Part shown: positions 47,108-58,330 of the stretch, piece by piece
Layout of the letters: every line of letters starts with the position of its first letter
Position numbering within the stretch: position 1 is the first letter of the stretch
Assembly: GCA_001972305.1 (NCBI GenBank)
Contig: BDDD01000903.1
Location: forward strand, 92,501 to 156,500
Direction: 5' to 3'
DNA: 64,000 nt
Origin: Cephalotus follicularis
Lineage: Eukaryota; Streptophyta; Magnoliopsida; Oxalidales; Cephalotaceae
The notes under the pieces: model-generated
Database searches by the model: none
What the model was told of the DNA's origin: nothing
Seen by the model: the letters and a program-made list of their open reading frames with translations, nothing else
Made by a program: the position numbers and the translations under genes

Positions 47108-48693
47108 TGTCACATCCCGTTCTTCCATTACATTTAGACAACATGTAGTGATATCAGGAATAAGTAAATAATCCAGCATTTCATTCAACATTTCATAAAT
47201 AAGCGGAAGCATTCATATCTGGATCATAAAGTCATCCGCACGCAGCCCATACTACGTGCGTATACAATCCATCAAATTATCCTTATACACAAGGAAAGGT
47301 AAAACAACAACGGAGTGCGAACCATTCATTAAAAATATAGTACATCTTAATAATAACAACCTTAAGCAGATAAAACTCTCCAAAAGCTCCAACAGCACCT
47401 CCCGAATGCCTTCACTTAATCTAAAATTATAGGGGGTTAGCCCTTGTCCTCACTTGGCTAAGTAGGAAGATAAAGCATGTAATTGAATCTATAAATGTAA
47501 ATATGCGTGACAGTTTAAATGAAATGACATATATATATATAGTATTCCAATATATACGCAATCATGCCAAGTGGCCATAGACAGTACAATGCAAGAGTAC
47601 CGCACAAGGGTACAATCAATCAGTACAGTGGTTTGGGTGTCACATGTCGCTAACTCCTAGCATCAACTGTGCACCACCTATCTATCACCCTACACTCCGA
47701 AGATGATAGATCAGGTCAGTTACTACCAGCATTAGCGGGCAGTTTAACAATCAAGTTCTACATTGTAGACAGTTTGGGTGGATACTCTAGCCAACTCCTG
47801 GCACATAGGACCACCTCCGTTGCCAGTGATGTCTCCTATCACCCGACTAACGACAATAGCATAGACAATCAATTCAATCAATTCAATAAAAATATTACAT
47901 ATATATATAATATGCATTTCATTTTTAGAAAACATAACAGTTCAGTCAGTGGTTCACTTGTGAGAACTAAACAGTAACAGTGCCTCTATTAAGAAGAAAA
48001 TAGCAGTTGTATACGATAAGATTTTCTATTACAAATCCGTTGTTGAAAATCATTAATTATGCTTTAAGCATTAAGGCTGTAAAATCCTTGAATATCTATA
48101 TATAACAGTAGTAATTTCATTAAATAACAGTAATAATAGTTACAATATAGCAGATCAAGGATAATTGCAACCACAAACAATTCAATCGATCAGTTTACAC
48201 GTTTCTACATTTACTGTTCTAAAGCGTCGTCGGTTTTTGTATGAGCCTCGACGATTTATGACTAAGCGTCGACACTACACAACTTTGCGTCGACATTCTA
48301 AGCCTTAATATGCCATTTTCGCACCAAAGCGTCGACTGTCTGAACTAAAGCATGGGCGCTTCTGGCGTTTTTTCGAATTCCAGGAGCAACATCAAAATAG
48401 GGGATGCATAAAATCAACCCAATCTCAATCCAATTCAACATGCAATCAAGTATTGACCATCACTACACATTATACATGTTATATGTTCAAAAACATGTCA
48501 AAAACCCCTACCTCAATTGCTATCCCGAAGTCAAATTGGATTGACCTGTCACTTTAAAGTCCAAGGCTCTTTCAACAACTCAACTCTCAATCTCAGCAGA
48601 AATTAGCCTGAACAATTGCATGTTTACAGGTCTATAAATCAATACCAGTAAGTTTATTCAGTTATCTAATCATGATAACATCAAGGAATCGAA
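47108..48693 (-). repeat. TE-K 3' LTR remnant
   Basis: It matches the 5' LTR from 53022 to about 54469 (up to AAGGAATCGAA), then switches to integrase. AAAGCGTCGAC-type palindromes lie at 48221-48370 and the hairpin TTAGCC/GGCTAA at 47437-47461. The left end reads TGTCACATCCCG. Confidence 0.9.
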
Positions 48694-49512
48694 CTTCCCT
48701 TTGAGGCCAAAACGGTGTATCCCTTTCGAAGGCGAGATCTTCAAGAAAACATGATCCCCCTTCTCGAATTCCAGCTTCCTTCTCTTGCTATCGGCGTAAC
48801 TCTTCTGTCGACTTTGTTCAACTAGCAGTCTCTTGTTTATTATTTCCACCTTATCAGTGGTCTCTTGTACAAAATCTGGTCCCAGCACTTGTCTCTCACC
48901 TACCTCATCCCAGCAAATAGGTGACCTGCACTTTCTCCCATACAAAGCTTCATAGAGAGCCATTCCAATGCTGGTGTGAAAACTGTTGTTGTAGGAGAAC
49001 TCAATCAGTGCCAGATGATCCTCCCAACTCCCAACAAAATCAATCATGCAAGCCCGTAGCATATCCTCTAGAGTCTGAATGGTACGCTCGGACTGTTCGT
49101 CGGTCTGTGGGTGGAATGCAGTGCTGAAGTTCAAGGTTGTTCCCATTGCTGCTTGGAACTTCATCCAGAACCTTGAAGTAAATCTAGCATCTCGGTCACA
49201 AACAATATTGACCGGCACCCCATGCAATCTCACTATCTCCCGGATATACAATCGAGCAAGCTTCTCGATAGAATACGTCATGTTCATCGGAAGGAACTGA
49301 GCAGACTTAGTAAGTCTATCTACTACTACCCATACTGCTTCATGCAGATTTCGTGACCTCGACAATCCTGACACGAAGTCCATGGTCACATGCTCCCAGT
49401 TCCATTCAACCACTGGTAGTGATTGTAGTAGTCCCACAGGTCTTTGATGTTCAGCCTTCACTCTCTGACAGGTCAAACATCTTGCTACATATTCAGCAAT
49501 CTCTCTTTTCAT
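48694..49512 (-). pseudogene. TE-K integrase, C-terminally truncated
   Basis: The long open stretch encodes MKREIAEYVARCLTC (zinc-binding HHCC end), MDFVSGLSRSRNLHE, DRLTKSAQFLPMNM, CDRDARFTSRFW, HPQTDEQSERTIQTLEDML and KGIHRFGLKGK. It then runs into LTR sequence at 48693, so the chromodomain-like tail is lost. A TAG replaces tryptophan in the YWW motif at about 49520, separating this frame from the RNase H frame upstream. Confidence 0.9.
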
Positions 49513-49521
49513 ACCATTCCA

Positions 49522-50259
49522 CTAGTAGTTCTTTTTCATGTCATGCCACATCTTCAAACTTCCAGGGTGAACACTGTATTTTGACTTGTGAGCTTGTTGC
49601 AGTATCTCATTCCTGATGCTCTCGTCATTCGGGACACATATCCTTCCTCGGAACCTTAAGATGCCATCAGTATGAATGGAGAACTCAAAATCAGTGTCTA
49701 GGTTCTCACGAATGCTCCATAGTTCAGAATCACTGTACTGAGCAGTCAGAATTCGTTCCAGAAGTTCCGGTTGTGCTCTCAGACTTGCCACTATAACTCC
49801 ACGGGAAACCATGAACGGATTCCATCTCTGAAATTCCTCCAATAGCTTCCACTGTGAAACCATTGCTCCAGCAATCATAGCCTTGCGACTCAGCACATCC
49901 GCCACTACATTCGCCTTTCCTGGGTGGTATTGAATGTTGCAGTTGTAATCATTAAAGAATTCCACCCATCGTCTCTGTCTCATGTTGAGCTCCTTCTGGG
50001 AAAACAAATACTTTAAACTTTTGTGGTTAGTAAAGATCTCAAATTGAGCACCATAGAGGTAGTGACTCCATTTCTGCAAAGTGAACACTATGGCTGCCAA
50101 ATCAAGATCATGTACAGGATAGTTTTCTTTGTATGGTTTTAACTTCCTCGATGCGTATGAAATCACCCTACCATGTTGCATAAGAACGCATCCCAATCCT
50201 TTCCCAGAAGCATCAGTATAGACAGTGAAACCCTCATTGCCTTCCGGTAATGCAAACAC
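49522..50259 (-). pseudogene. TE-K RNase H and integrase N-terminus
   Basis: The open frame encodes RNase H ([45 protein letters not shown], where the usual TDH is TNH, a change at a position expected to be acidic, then VADVLSRKAM). It continues into the linker and the integrase start (HPGSLKMWHDMKKNY). The TDH to TNH change would probably damage RNase H. Confidence 0.88.
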
Positions 50260-51638
50260 TACCGACTCTTCAATTCTTGGAAACTTGCCTCACAAGCATC
50301 CTCCCACGCAAAACTTGACTTCTTTTGAGTCAACTGTGTCAAAGGTGCAGCAAGCTTTGAAAATCCTTTGATGAACCTTCGGTAGTAACCAGCCAATCCC
50401 AAGAAACTACGTACCTCAATATCGTTTCTCGGTTGGGGCCAATCAACAATACTCTCTATCTTCAAAGGATCCACCGACAATCCTTCACTCGACACTATGT
50501 GACCTAGGAAAGTCACATGATCTAGCCAAAATTCGCACTTGCTAAATTTGGCGTATAGCTGTTCCTTCTGTAGTGTCTGCAATACAATTCTCAAGTGTTG
50601 CATGTGTTCCTCAATGCTCTTCAAATAAATCAGGATGTCGTCTAGGAATATAATGACAAACTGATCAAGATAAGGTTGGAACACTTTGTTCATCAAACAC
50701 ATAGAGGCCACAGGAGCATTTGTCAAACCAAATGGCAGTATCAGGAATTCGTAATGCCCACATCTGGTTCGAAATGCTGTCTTCTCCATATCACCCTCTC
50801 TGATCCTCAACTGATGATAACCTGTTCTTAGGTCCAGTTTGGAGAATACGGTTGAGCCTTTCAATTGATCGAACAACTCCTCAATATGTGGCAGAGTATA
50901 CTTGTTCTTCACCGTTACTTGATTTAGCAGCCTGTAATCGATGCATAACCGCATCGATCCATCCTTCTTTTTCACAAACACGACTGGTGCTCCCCACGGT
51001 GATACACTCGGTCTGATAAGGTCCTTGTCAAGGTACTCATGTAATTGAATCTTCAACTCCTTCATTTCAGTAGGAGCCATTTGGTACGGTGCTTTGGATA
51101 TAGGAGCAGTTCCAGGCAATAGTTCAATGCTGAACTCTATATCCCTCTCCGGTGGCAACGAAGTGAGTTCATCTGGGAATACATCAAGAAATTCACATAC
51201 AACAGGCACTTGTTCAATACTAGGCGTACCTTTTGTAAGATCAATCACATAAGCCAAATAGCCCTCGCATCCTTTCTTGAGATACTTATGTGCTCGAGTA
51301 TATGAAATGATCGAAGCAGAAACATTCTTCTCTCCGATAAACTTGCACTCAGTCCCATCTTGAAGATAAAAGGTCATCATCTTGTTATAGCAATCAACAC
51401 AAGCCTGATGAGTATATTGCCAGTCCATCCCCAAGATTACATCGAAATCTCGGATAGGTAACACTATCAAGTCAGCAGATAACTGAATCTCAGCTACCAC
51501 GATCTCACAATCTTTCATTATGGTGTCAGATAGAAGACAAGTACCAGCAGGAGTACTCACCTCCAATACATAAGGTAGTCTAGAAGTAATACCAGGCAAA
51601 TTGCGAGCAAATTCAGATGCAATACATGAATGTGTCAC
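50259..51638 (-). pseudogene. TE-K protease end and reverse transcriptase
   Basis: This 459-codon stretch has the back half of the protease ([15 protein letters not shown]), the [13 protein letters not shown] linker, and RT with [52 protein letters not shown] and [15 protein letters not shown]. The RT active-site L-D-D is present. At its upstream end the protease catalytic motif is broken by two extra C bases in a C-run at about 51645. Confidence 0.9.
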
Positions 51639-52918
51639 ACCAGGGGGTCAATCAATACATGAGCTAGTATGCCAGATATATAAATAGTACCTCCCACAAC
51701 AGTAGTAGATTCTGGCACATCATCTTTAGATAAGGTGTAGACCCTACCTTTCACAATTCCTTTCCCGGTATCCTGCTGCGGTTGAGCAGCCACAACACTA
51801 CCACTTGCACCAGCACTTCCTTGTTGGCCGCGTGCCTGATCCTTCACCATAGGAAAACTGTTCAACATGTGATCTTGTGAACCACACCTCAGACATTTCC
51901 TCATCTTCTTCCAGCATTCAGTCTCATCATGATTCTGACGACCACAAAAAGTACATCCACCTGAATTCTGTTGACCGCTTCAGTTAGGAGTCCTTGATCA
52001 TGAATTTATGCATCGAGAACCTCCTTGCCCTTTGTTGTCAGACTTTGTTGACTTAGCAGGGTTATTACTCCCCTGCCCCTGTGACTGTGCGGCTCTCGAT
52101 TGATTAGTACGAGTCTGTTCCGCCCTTCTCTCATTCGCATCTGCTTCCAGAATCATCGCCCTCTCAGCAACATCTACAAAAGTGGTTAGCTGCAACATCA
52201 ACAGTTTAGATCTGATGTTAGGTCGAAGGCCTTTTAGGAACCTTCGGATCATCCGTGCTTCACCCTCCATAAGATAAGGTGTATGTCTCGCCAGCTCCAC
52301 GAATCTAGTCTGGTTCTGAGCTACCGTCATGTCCCCTTGATGTAACTCCATCAGTTCGGTCTCCCTCCGGTCACGCTCTATCTGTGGCACATAAGTTTCA
52401 AGGAACTCAGACTGAAATCTTTCCCAAGTTCTGTCAAGTCCACGAGATTTCCATTTTGCTTCAGTCCTTTCCCACCAATAAGTAGCCTCGTACCATAAGC
52501 GGTATACAGCAAACTTGAGTTTCTACTCATCAGTACACTCAAGGGTAGCAAATATTTTCTCCAAATCTCTAATCCATTACTCGGCCACAGTAGCATTCAG
52601 CTCACCATTGAATGTCAGAGGATTATGTCTCATGAACCGCTCCAGATCTCGGCCAAATCCACCGGTATGACAAGCTTCAGGAGCCTGATGATAAGCCCGG
52701 TTAGCCTCGTACATTTGTCAAATATGTTCCATGTTCGCCGCATTAGCTTGCATCTGCTGTTGGAAAAGATCAGCCATGCGGTCAAAATTAATCCTCTCAT
52801 CATGCGATGGAGGAACATTCACTCCTTCTTTCACTGGCGGATTATGTTCGGGCACTGGTGGTGCATGGACTCCTTCGTCGGCTTTACGCCTGCCTCTTCT
52901 ACCTCTTCGTAGGTCCAT
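51635..52918 (-). pseudogene. TE-K gag and protease start
   Basis: Gag starts at MDLRRGRRGRRKADEGV (ATG at 52916-52918) and continues through patches separated by stops: YVPQIERDRRETELMELH-like (52390), FVELARHTPYLMEGEARMI and FLKGLRPNIRSKLL. The zinc knuckle reads CLRCGSQDHMLNSF, so its last cysteine is lost. The protease motif is VLIDP followed by a frameshift; as in TE-G it has P after D. Confidence 0.82.
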
Positions 52919-52990
52919 TCGGTTTCCTATATGGAATGACATAATCATTAGGAAACAATTCACTTAATTTTCGAGAAACTTATCCCAGCT

Positions 52991-53018
52991 AGCATATATG
53001 GAATATGCTCTGATACCA
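52991..53018 (-). other. TE-K primer-binding site and leader hairpin
   Basis: TGGTATCAGAGC (53007-53018, minus strand) is the initiator tRNA-Met primer site. It overlaps AGCATATTCCATATATGCT (52991-53009), the hairpin also found in TE-D and TE-G. Confidence 0.85.
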
Positions 53019-53021
53019 CGC

Positions 53022-55368
53022 TGTCACACCCCGTTCTTCCATTACATTTAGACAACATGTAGTGATATCAGGAATAAGTAAGTAATCCAGAATTTCATTC
53101 AACATTTCATAAATAAGCGGAAGCATTCATATCTGAATTATAAAGTCATCCGCACGCAGCCCATACTACGTGCGTATAGAATCCATCAAATTATTCTTAT
53201 ACATAAGGAAAGGGAAAACAACAATGGAGTGCGAACCGTTCATTACAAATACAGTACATCATAAGAATAACAACCTTAAGCAGAAAAAACTCTCCAAAAG
53301 CTCCAACAGCACCTCCTGAATTCCTTCACTTAATCTAAAATTATAGGGGGTTAGCCGTTGTCCTCACTTCGCTAAGTAGGAAGATAAAGCATGTAATTGA
53401 ATCTATAAATGTAAATATGCATGACAGTTTAAATAAAATGATTATATAAATCCATCACCCTACACTCCGAAGATGATAGATCAGGTCAGTTACTACTGGC
53501 ATTAGCGAGCAGTTTAACAATCAAGTTCTGCATTGCAGACAGTTTGGGTGGATACTCTAGCCAACTCCTGGCACATTGGACCACCTCCGTAGCCAGTGAT
53601 GTCTCCTATCACTCGACTAACGGCAATAGCATAGACAATCAATTCAGTAACAATATTACATATATCTATAATATGCGATATTATAGTAGTTTCCATTTTT
53701 AGAAAACATAACAGTTCAGTCAGTGGTTCTCTTGTGAGAACTAAACAGTTACAGTGCATCTATTAAGAGGAAAATAGCAGTTGTATACGATAAGATTTTC
53801 TATTTGAAATCCGTTGTTGAAAATCATTAATTATGCTTTAAGCATTAAGTTGGTAAAATCCTTGAATATGTATATATAACAGTAGTAATTTCATTAAATA
53901 ACAGTAATAATAGTTGCAATATAGCAGATCAAGGATAACTGCAACCACAAACAATTCAATCGATCAGTTTACACGTTTCTACATTTACTGTTCTAAAGCG
54001 TCAACAGTTCCTGTGTGAGCATCGATGGTTTATGACTAAGCGTCAACACTAGATAACTTAGCGTCGACATTCTAAGCCTTAATATGCCATTTCCGCACCA
54101 AAGCGTCGACTGTCTGAACTAAAGCGTCAGCGCTTCTGGTGTTTTTTCGAATTCCAGGAGCAACATCAAAACAAGGGATGCATAAAATCAACCCAATCTC
54201 AATCCAATTCAACATGCAATCAAGTATTGACCATCACTACACATTATACATGTTATATGTTCAAAAACATGTCAAAAACCCCTACCGCAATTGCTATCCC
54301 GAAGTCAAATTGGATCGACCTCTCTCTTTAAAGTTCAAGGCTCTTTCAACAACTCAACTCTCAATCTCAGCAGAAATTAGCCTGAACAATTGCATGTTTA
54401 CAGGTCTATAAATGAATATCAATAAGTTTATTCAGTTATCTAATCATGATAACTTCAAGGAATCGAATCAGAAGCTATAATCAAATTCCTAAGTTTCACT
54501 TCTCCATTTTCCAATTAACTCTTATGATCCAACTATTGATTTGCATGTTCAACAGTAGGTATATCATTGACATCAACATGTTTACATAACCATATTAACC
54601 ATAGTAAGTGAGCTTCGAATTGTAACTTACCTGGAATCAAAGCTTCAACCACTTGAACTCTTCAAACATTAACATGTAACCTCTAGCACTGCAAGCAACT
54701 GTCCAGCTAGTCCTCCTCTTCCTCAGGGTTTTTGAACACTCAAATCAGCTCTTCACAGATGTTATAAAGGTTTTAAAACCTTAGAATTCGTTAGGTTTCT
54801 ATTAACTCCTCCTTCCCTCTTTTCTCTTCTCTCTCTCACATGCTTCTCTTCCCTTCTTTTTGTTTCTTTCTCAATGTCTTGCAGGTTGCAGGTGAAAAGA
54901 ATACATGCAAGACACCTTAGTCTGCATTGGCAACAGCTGGTGAAGCCTCTTTGCATGGCCAACACGTCTATGGACACATGCCAATGTTACCATCATTCAA
55001 ACTCTGTCATTCCATTCCAACTGACATATGTCTTTGCGCCAGAACACGCTAAAGCGTCGCCGGTTTTATCGTGGGCGTCGACGCTTATACGCCTTTAAGC
55101 GTCGATGTTGGGCATTTAAAGGTCATCGATTTGGCACCTTAACTCAGCCTTCAAATGTGCGTTTGTACACGTGTCAGGGCTCAAAGCGTCGACAGTAAGG
55201 AGTTAGGCGTCGGCGGTTTGGCACCAGAAATTATTTCTTTAGTTTCTCATCTAAGAATTTTATTCCAACATCGTCCAATTCAAAAAGGTAACCAACATAA
55301 CATCTCAAAAAGTATATTTCATTCATCGTTGGGTACAAAATACATGAATCAAAATTGCGGTTATTACA
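53022..55368 (-). repeat. TE-K 5' LTR (2347 bp)
   Basis: It starts TGTAATAACCGC on the minus strand at 55368, as the TE-G LTR does on the plus strand, and ends GGGTGTGACA at 53022. GCGTCGAC-type palindromes cluster at 55055-55215 and 53995-54140. The hairpin at 53351-53375 has one terminal mismatch. Confidence 0.9.
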
Positions 55369-55685
55369 GATAACCCACACGGCGTTGTGCCGGTTCTGAG
55401 TCAGAGGAAAACCCGAAACAAAATCCATCGTAACATGTTCCCATATCCACTCTGGAATTGGTAAAGGTTGTAGCAACCCTGCCAGTCTCTGGTATTCGGC
55501 CTTAACTGTCTGGCAAGTCGAACACCTTGCCACATACTCGGCGATCTCTCGTTTCATGCCAGGCCACCAGTAATCCCTCTTCATGTCTTGGTACATTTTT
55601 GTGCTACCAGGGTGAATGCTGTACTGAGATCTATTAGCCCCATAAAGCAACTGACTCTTTAACCCATGCTCATTCGGAAGACACA
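55369..55685 (-). pseudogene. TE-C integrase N-terminal part, piece 4 of 4
   Basis: It encodes CLPNEHGLKSQLLYGA, HPGSTKMYQDMKRDYWWPGM, KREIAEYVARCSTCQTVKAE (the HHCC zinc-binding region), LLQPLPIPEW and MDFVSGFPLTQNRHNAVWVI. It joins piece 3 at the GATAA duplication. It is cut at 55685 by the CACTA terminus. Confidence 0.88.
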
Positions 55686-56605
55686 CACTACTAGAAAAAG
55701 AACATTTCCCGACCTCTTTTTTGTGCCTATAGCTATGCCGACCGCCCTAGCGGTCGGTAAGTGCCCTCAACCAAAGTCCTGTTTGTTTCCCATCGGTAAC
55801 CGCATTTTTTTGGAATTGCCGACCGCCTATGCGGTCGGTAATTCCAAATTTACCAATATTATTATTTATTTTGTTTTAGCAACCGCATTTTTGTTTTACT
55901 AACCGCTATGGCGGTCGGGAATTGTCTTATTTCGAATTTATGCAGATTTTACACGGTTCTTTTTTTTAAACAAAAGTGGAAAAGCTTAAAAAACCCAAAA
56001 AAGAACAAAAATTAAAACTCAGTTTCTCTCTCTCGCTTCCACCTGACCGAACCCCCAATCTCTATCTCTCTCACCTCGATCCACACCTCTCTTCATCTCC
56101 GGCGAAATCGGACGTAGAAAAAAAAGCTTACTGTACTCTGGTGATTATCGTTGCTGTCTATCTCCGGTGATTTTGTTGTTGCCATCGCTGGTGACTTAGC
56201 CCTTTCCCTAGATTGCTATTCCAGGTACGTCTTTTTTTCCCCTGATCATGCTCTCTTTTTTCTCTTTACTTCACTTAACAATGGTAAAAACTTCACTGCC
56301 CGTGGCTGCCGAAAGCTAATATGCATTATCAGTAAGCTTGTCTGTTTTATATCTATGGTTTTTATATTTGATTTTCAATTTTATTCTCTATTTTATCTTG
56401 ATGTCAAAATCTATCAATGGCTATTGGATTTATTTATTTTCAGGGCTTATTTTGAGAATGGGTTTTTTTTATCGGTGTATTTTCTTTTTTATATATGTGG
56501 GTTTTTTTAATTGTATTGTGAAATCTGGTCTTGGTAATAATTTTAGATAACGAAATTATTTGTTCATTTTTACATAATGAAATCTGGTTTTTTTTTTTAT
56601 ATATG
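55686..56605 (+). mobile_element. TE-L: CACTA transposon, left end
   Basis: CACTACTAGAAAAAG at 55686 is the standard terminal sequence of plant CACTA (En/Spm) transposons. The likely 3-bp target duplication on the left is ACA (55683-55685). Three subterminal inverted motifs of the type GACCGCNNNNGCGGTCGGTAA follow. Then comes a promoter-like and 5'-UTR-like stretch (CTTCATCTCCGGCGAAATCG at about 56092) with a plausible splice donor at 56224/56225 (CCAG before GTACGT) and T-rich intron-like sequence. No transposase coding is visible. At about 56605 this sequence abuts ZHD exon sequence. The matching right end (CTTTTTCTAGTAGTG) was not found up to 64000. Confidence 0.8.
55738..55920 (+). repeat. 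CACTA subterminal inverted motifs
   Basis: Three copies: GACCGCCCTAGCGGTCGGTAA at about 55740, GACCGCCTATGCGGTCGGTAA at about 55820 and AACCGCTATGGCGGTCGGGAA at about 55901. Subterminal repeats of this kind bind transposase in En/Spm-type elements. Confidence 0.85.
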
Positions 56606-57165
56606 TGGGCTGCTCCTCTTGAGGATATTAGAGTGCCTGTTGGATATCCAAAAGCCTCAGGGGCTATAAGATTCTTGTGGTGATGCCCTAAGATCACTTT
56701 CCCTCCAACCCTATTGATATGTTGTGGGCTGTGGTAGTAATCACATGATGAGGGTTCACCTTCAATTTGTTTTCTATGAAAGTTTGTATGATAGTTGCAA
56801 GCTGAGCAATTGAGTGCTTCTATAGTACCCTTTTCACCACTAGGCATGAACTCACCATACCCATCAGTGGCATTGCCTCCCATGGCTGCTGCATGGTTCT
56901 TGAGGCATTCTCTATACCTCACCATTTTCTTGTAGGGCATAACATGGTCATCTAGGCTTGTGTGTATAGAGGAGGGGCCATTAGTGGAGGGTATTGGGGG
57001 AGCTGAAAAAGGTATAATGTGGTTGTGGGGTGAGAGATCATGATGGATCATGTGCCCATGCCTATGTCGATACCCATGACCATGACCACATCCCCCACCA
57101 GGGCCACCACCATATGAACTATTTATTGGAAGTGGGATCTCTCCTTCTTGACTCGAAAGTTCCAT
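56440..57165 (-). pseudogene. ZHD gene truncated before the homeodomain
   Basis: The 241-codon frame starts at the ATG complement at 57163-57165 ([17 protein letters not shown]). Residues 20-50 are Gly/His-rich. Residues 82-136 are the ZF-HD dimerisation zinc finger ([48 protein letters not shown]). Residues 137-186 match the linker of ZHD proteins up to [13 protein letters not shown]. The homeodomain expected next is absent: from residue 187 (about 56605) the frame reads a Lys-rich tail from CACTA-side sequence ([14 protein letters not shown] onward). Two positions normally Cys are Tyr: DGYGEF (Y103, usually DGC) and CNYH (Y125, usually GCH). ZHDs are nuclear transcription factors. Homeodomain-less relatives (MIF) act as dominant-negative partners, but with two zinc ligands lost I favour a decaying pseudogene. 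Confidence 0.85.
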
Positions 57166-57521
57166 TTTTTATATGTTCTCTTTCCTCTTAATTGGATATT
57201 AGTTTATTTGTCTTGTTTGTTTTGGAGACCAAAAGAGAAGCAACAAGACAGGAGAGAATCAGACAGGACTAAGATGATTGGATTAAAAGTGGTTGTCTTC
57301 TTTTAAAAAAACTAGGAGTTTTGTTGTTGACAAATGTCCACCTTTTAAACATCAACACTCTTAGAAAGCAATACTCTATCATATTTTAACACCACACATG
57401 AGGGAAAACCTTCTCCAATGCTGATGAGCTACCAACAAAAAAAAGATAAGAAAAAAAGTATTACCCCCTCTAATGTACTTAAAAACGAATTGCTTGAGGT
57501 ATATATACTTAGGAAATACTT

Positions 57522-57525
<4 letters not shown>

Positions 57526-57572
<47 letters not shown>
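57526..57572. repeat. (GA)n microsatellite
   Basis: About 23 GA units. The open frames at 57418-57603 and 57429-57614 come from it and are not genes. (GA)n tracts are common in plant leaders and promoters. Confidence 0.97.
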
Positions 57573-57575
<3 letters not shown>

Positions 57576-58279
57576 TATACTTCGGTTTATATCCTTTTGG
57601 TAAAAAAGAGACAAAGCAACAATAGTAAAGGGTCTTAAACCACTCTACACTTTAAATAAAAAGAAAGAACTTGCAAATTCAATAACAGACTAATAAGCAA
57701 ATTGAACCACTTTCTCTATCCACAGATTCTTGAAAGTGAGTGAATGCAATAGAGTGATAACAAGGTCAACAGTTAAGACTCCCCAAGGAAGAAACTCATA
57801 GATGAAGGAAATGGGCAGTAGTAATAAAACTTCTTCACTGTAATTTCCACTGATCATGGACATGAAACCACAAAAACATCTTTGAGCTTAAACACATTTC
57901 ATCATAGCAAAATATAAATCTTTTGGCTAAGAAGATACAATGGAGAATTAGTTTGAAAAAGATGCACAAAGTATAACAACTTTGTGGTTTAGAGAAGATG
58001 TGTGAGAATGAGAGGGGAGAAAGAGAAGAGAAGAGAAGAGAAGAGAGTTTTGCAAGTGGGTTTTGCAATGAAGCACTAAACAATGGCTTATAGTTGTAGT
58101 AAGGTTAGAAGGAGAGTGGAGAGAGAGTGAGAGAAAAAAGCAGATATCTTTGTTTTACAGACAAAAAGGCATACAGCCATTTCTCCAGTTCAAGGGAGGC
58201 AGATTGAAAAAAAAAAATAAAGGGATTGCTTTGCTTCCACTATCAGCCATCAAGTTTTAAGCCATGAGAGCAGTGTGTC

Positions 58280-58283
<4 letters not shown>

Positions 58284-58327
<44 letters not shown>
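58284..58327. repeat. (GA)n microsatellite
   Basis: About 22 GA units roughly 90 bp from the TE-M LTR edge. Confidence 0.97.

Positions 58328-58330
<3 letters not shown>

Larger units (their letters stand above)
47108..55368 (-). mobile_element. TE-K: chromovirus nested in TE-C
   Basis: It is flanked by GATAA at 47103-47107 and 55369-55373. In sense order: 5' LTR (55368-53022), tRNA-Met primer site, gag-pol (52918-48694) and a 3' LTR remnant (48693-47108). The integrase end, polypurine tract and first ~900 bp of the 3' LTR are deleted, as in TE-G. Gag-pol resembles TE-G closely, but with its own set of stops and frameshifts. Confidence 0.92.
3108..55685 (-). mobile_element. TE-C: chromovirus hosting a 50-kb nest
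   Basis: TE-C is inserted in the copia fragment. Its 3' LTR is 3108-5558. Its integrase then appears in four pieces in the right order and orientation: 5605-5889, 34655-34740, 46502-47107 and 55369-55685. Each break is an inserted element flanked by a perfect 5-bp duplication (CCCCA for TE-D, TCCAT for TE-H, GATAA for TE-K), and the last break is a CACTA terminus at 55686. The remaining 5' part (gag to RNase H and the 5' LTR) should lie beyond the CACTA element and is not in the window. The integrase also carries nonsense and frameshift changes, so it is inactive. Confidence 0.85.

Noticed and set aside
56150-56510. Plus-strand frame MLSISGDFVVAIAGDLALSL onward with hydrophobic tail
   Set aside because: It overlaps the putative CACTA leader and T-rich intron-like sequence; the hydrophobic residues come from T-rich DNA.
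57418-57614. Arg-Glu and Ser-Leu repeat frames
   Set aside because: They are products of the (GA)n microsatellite in both directions.
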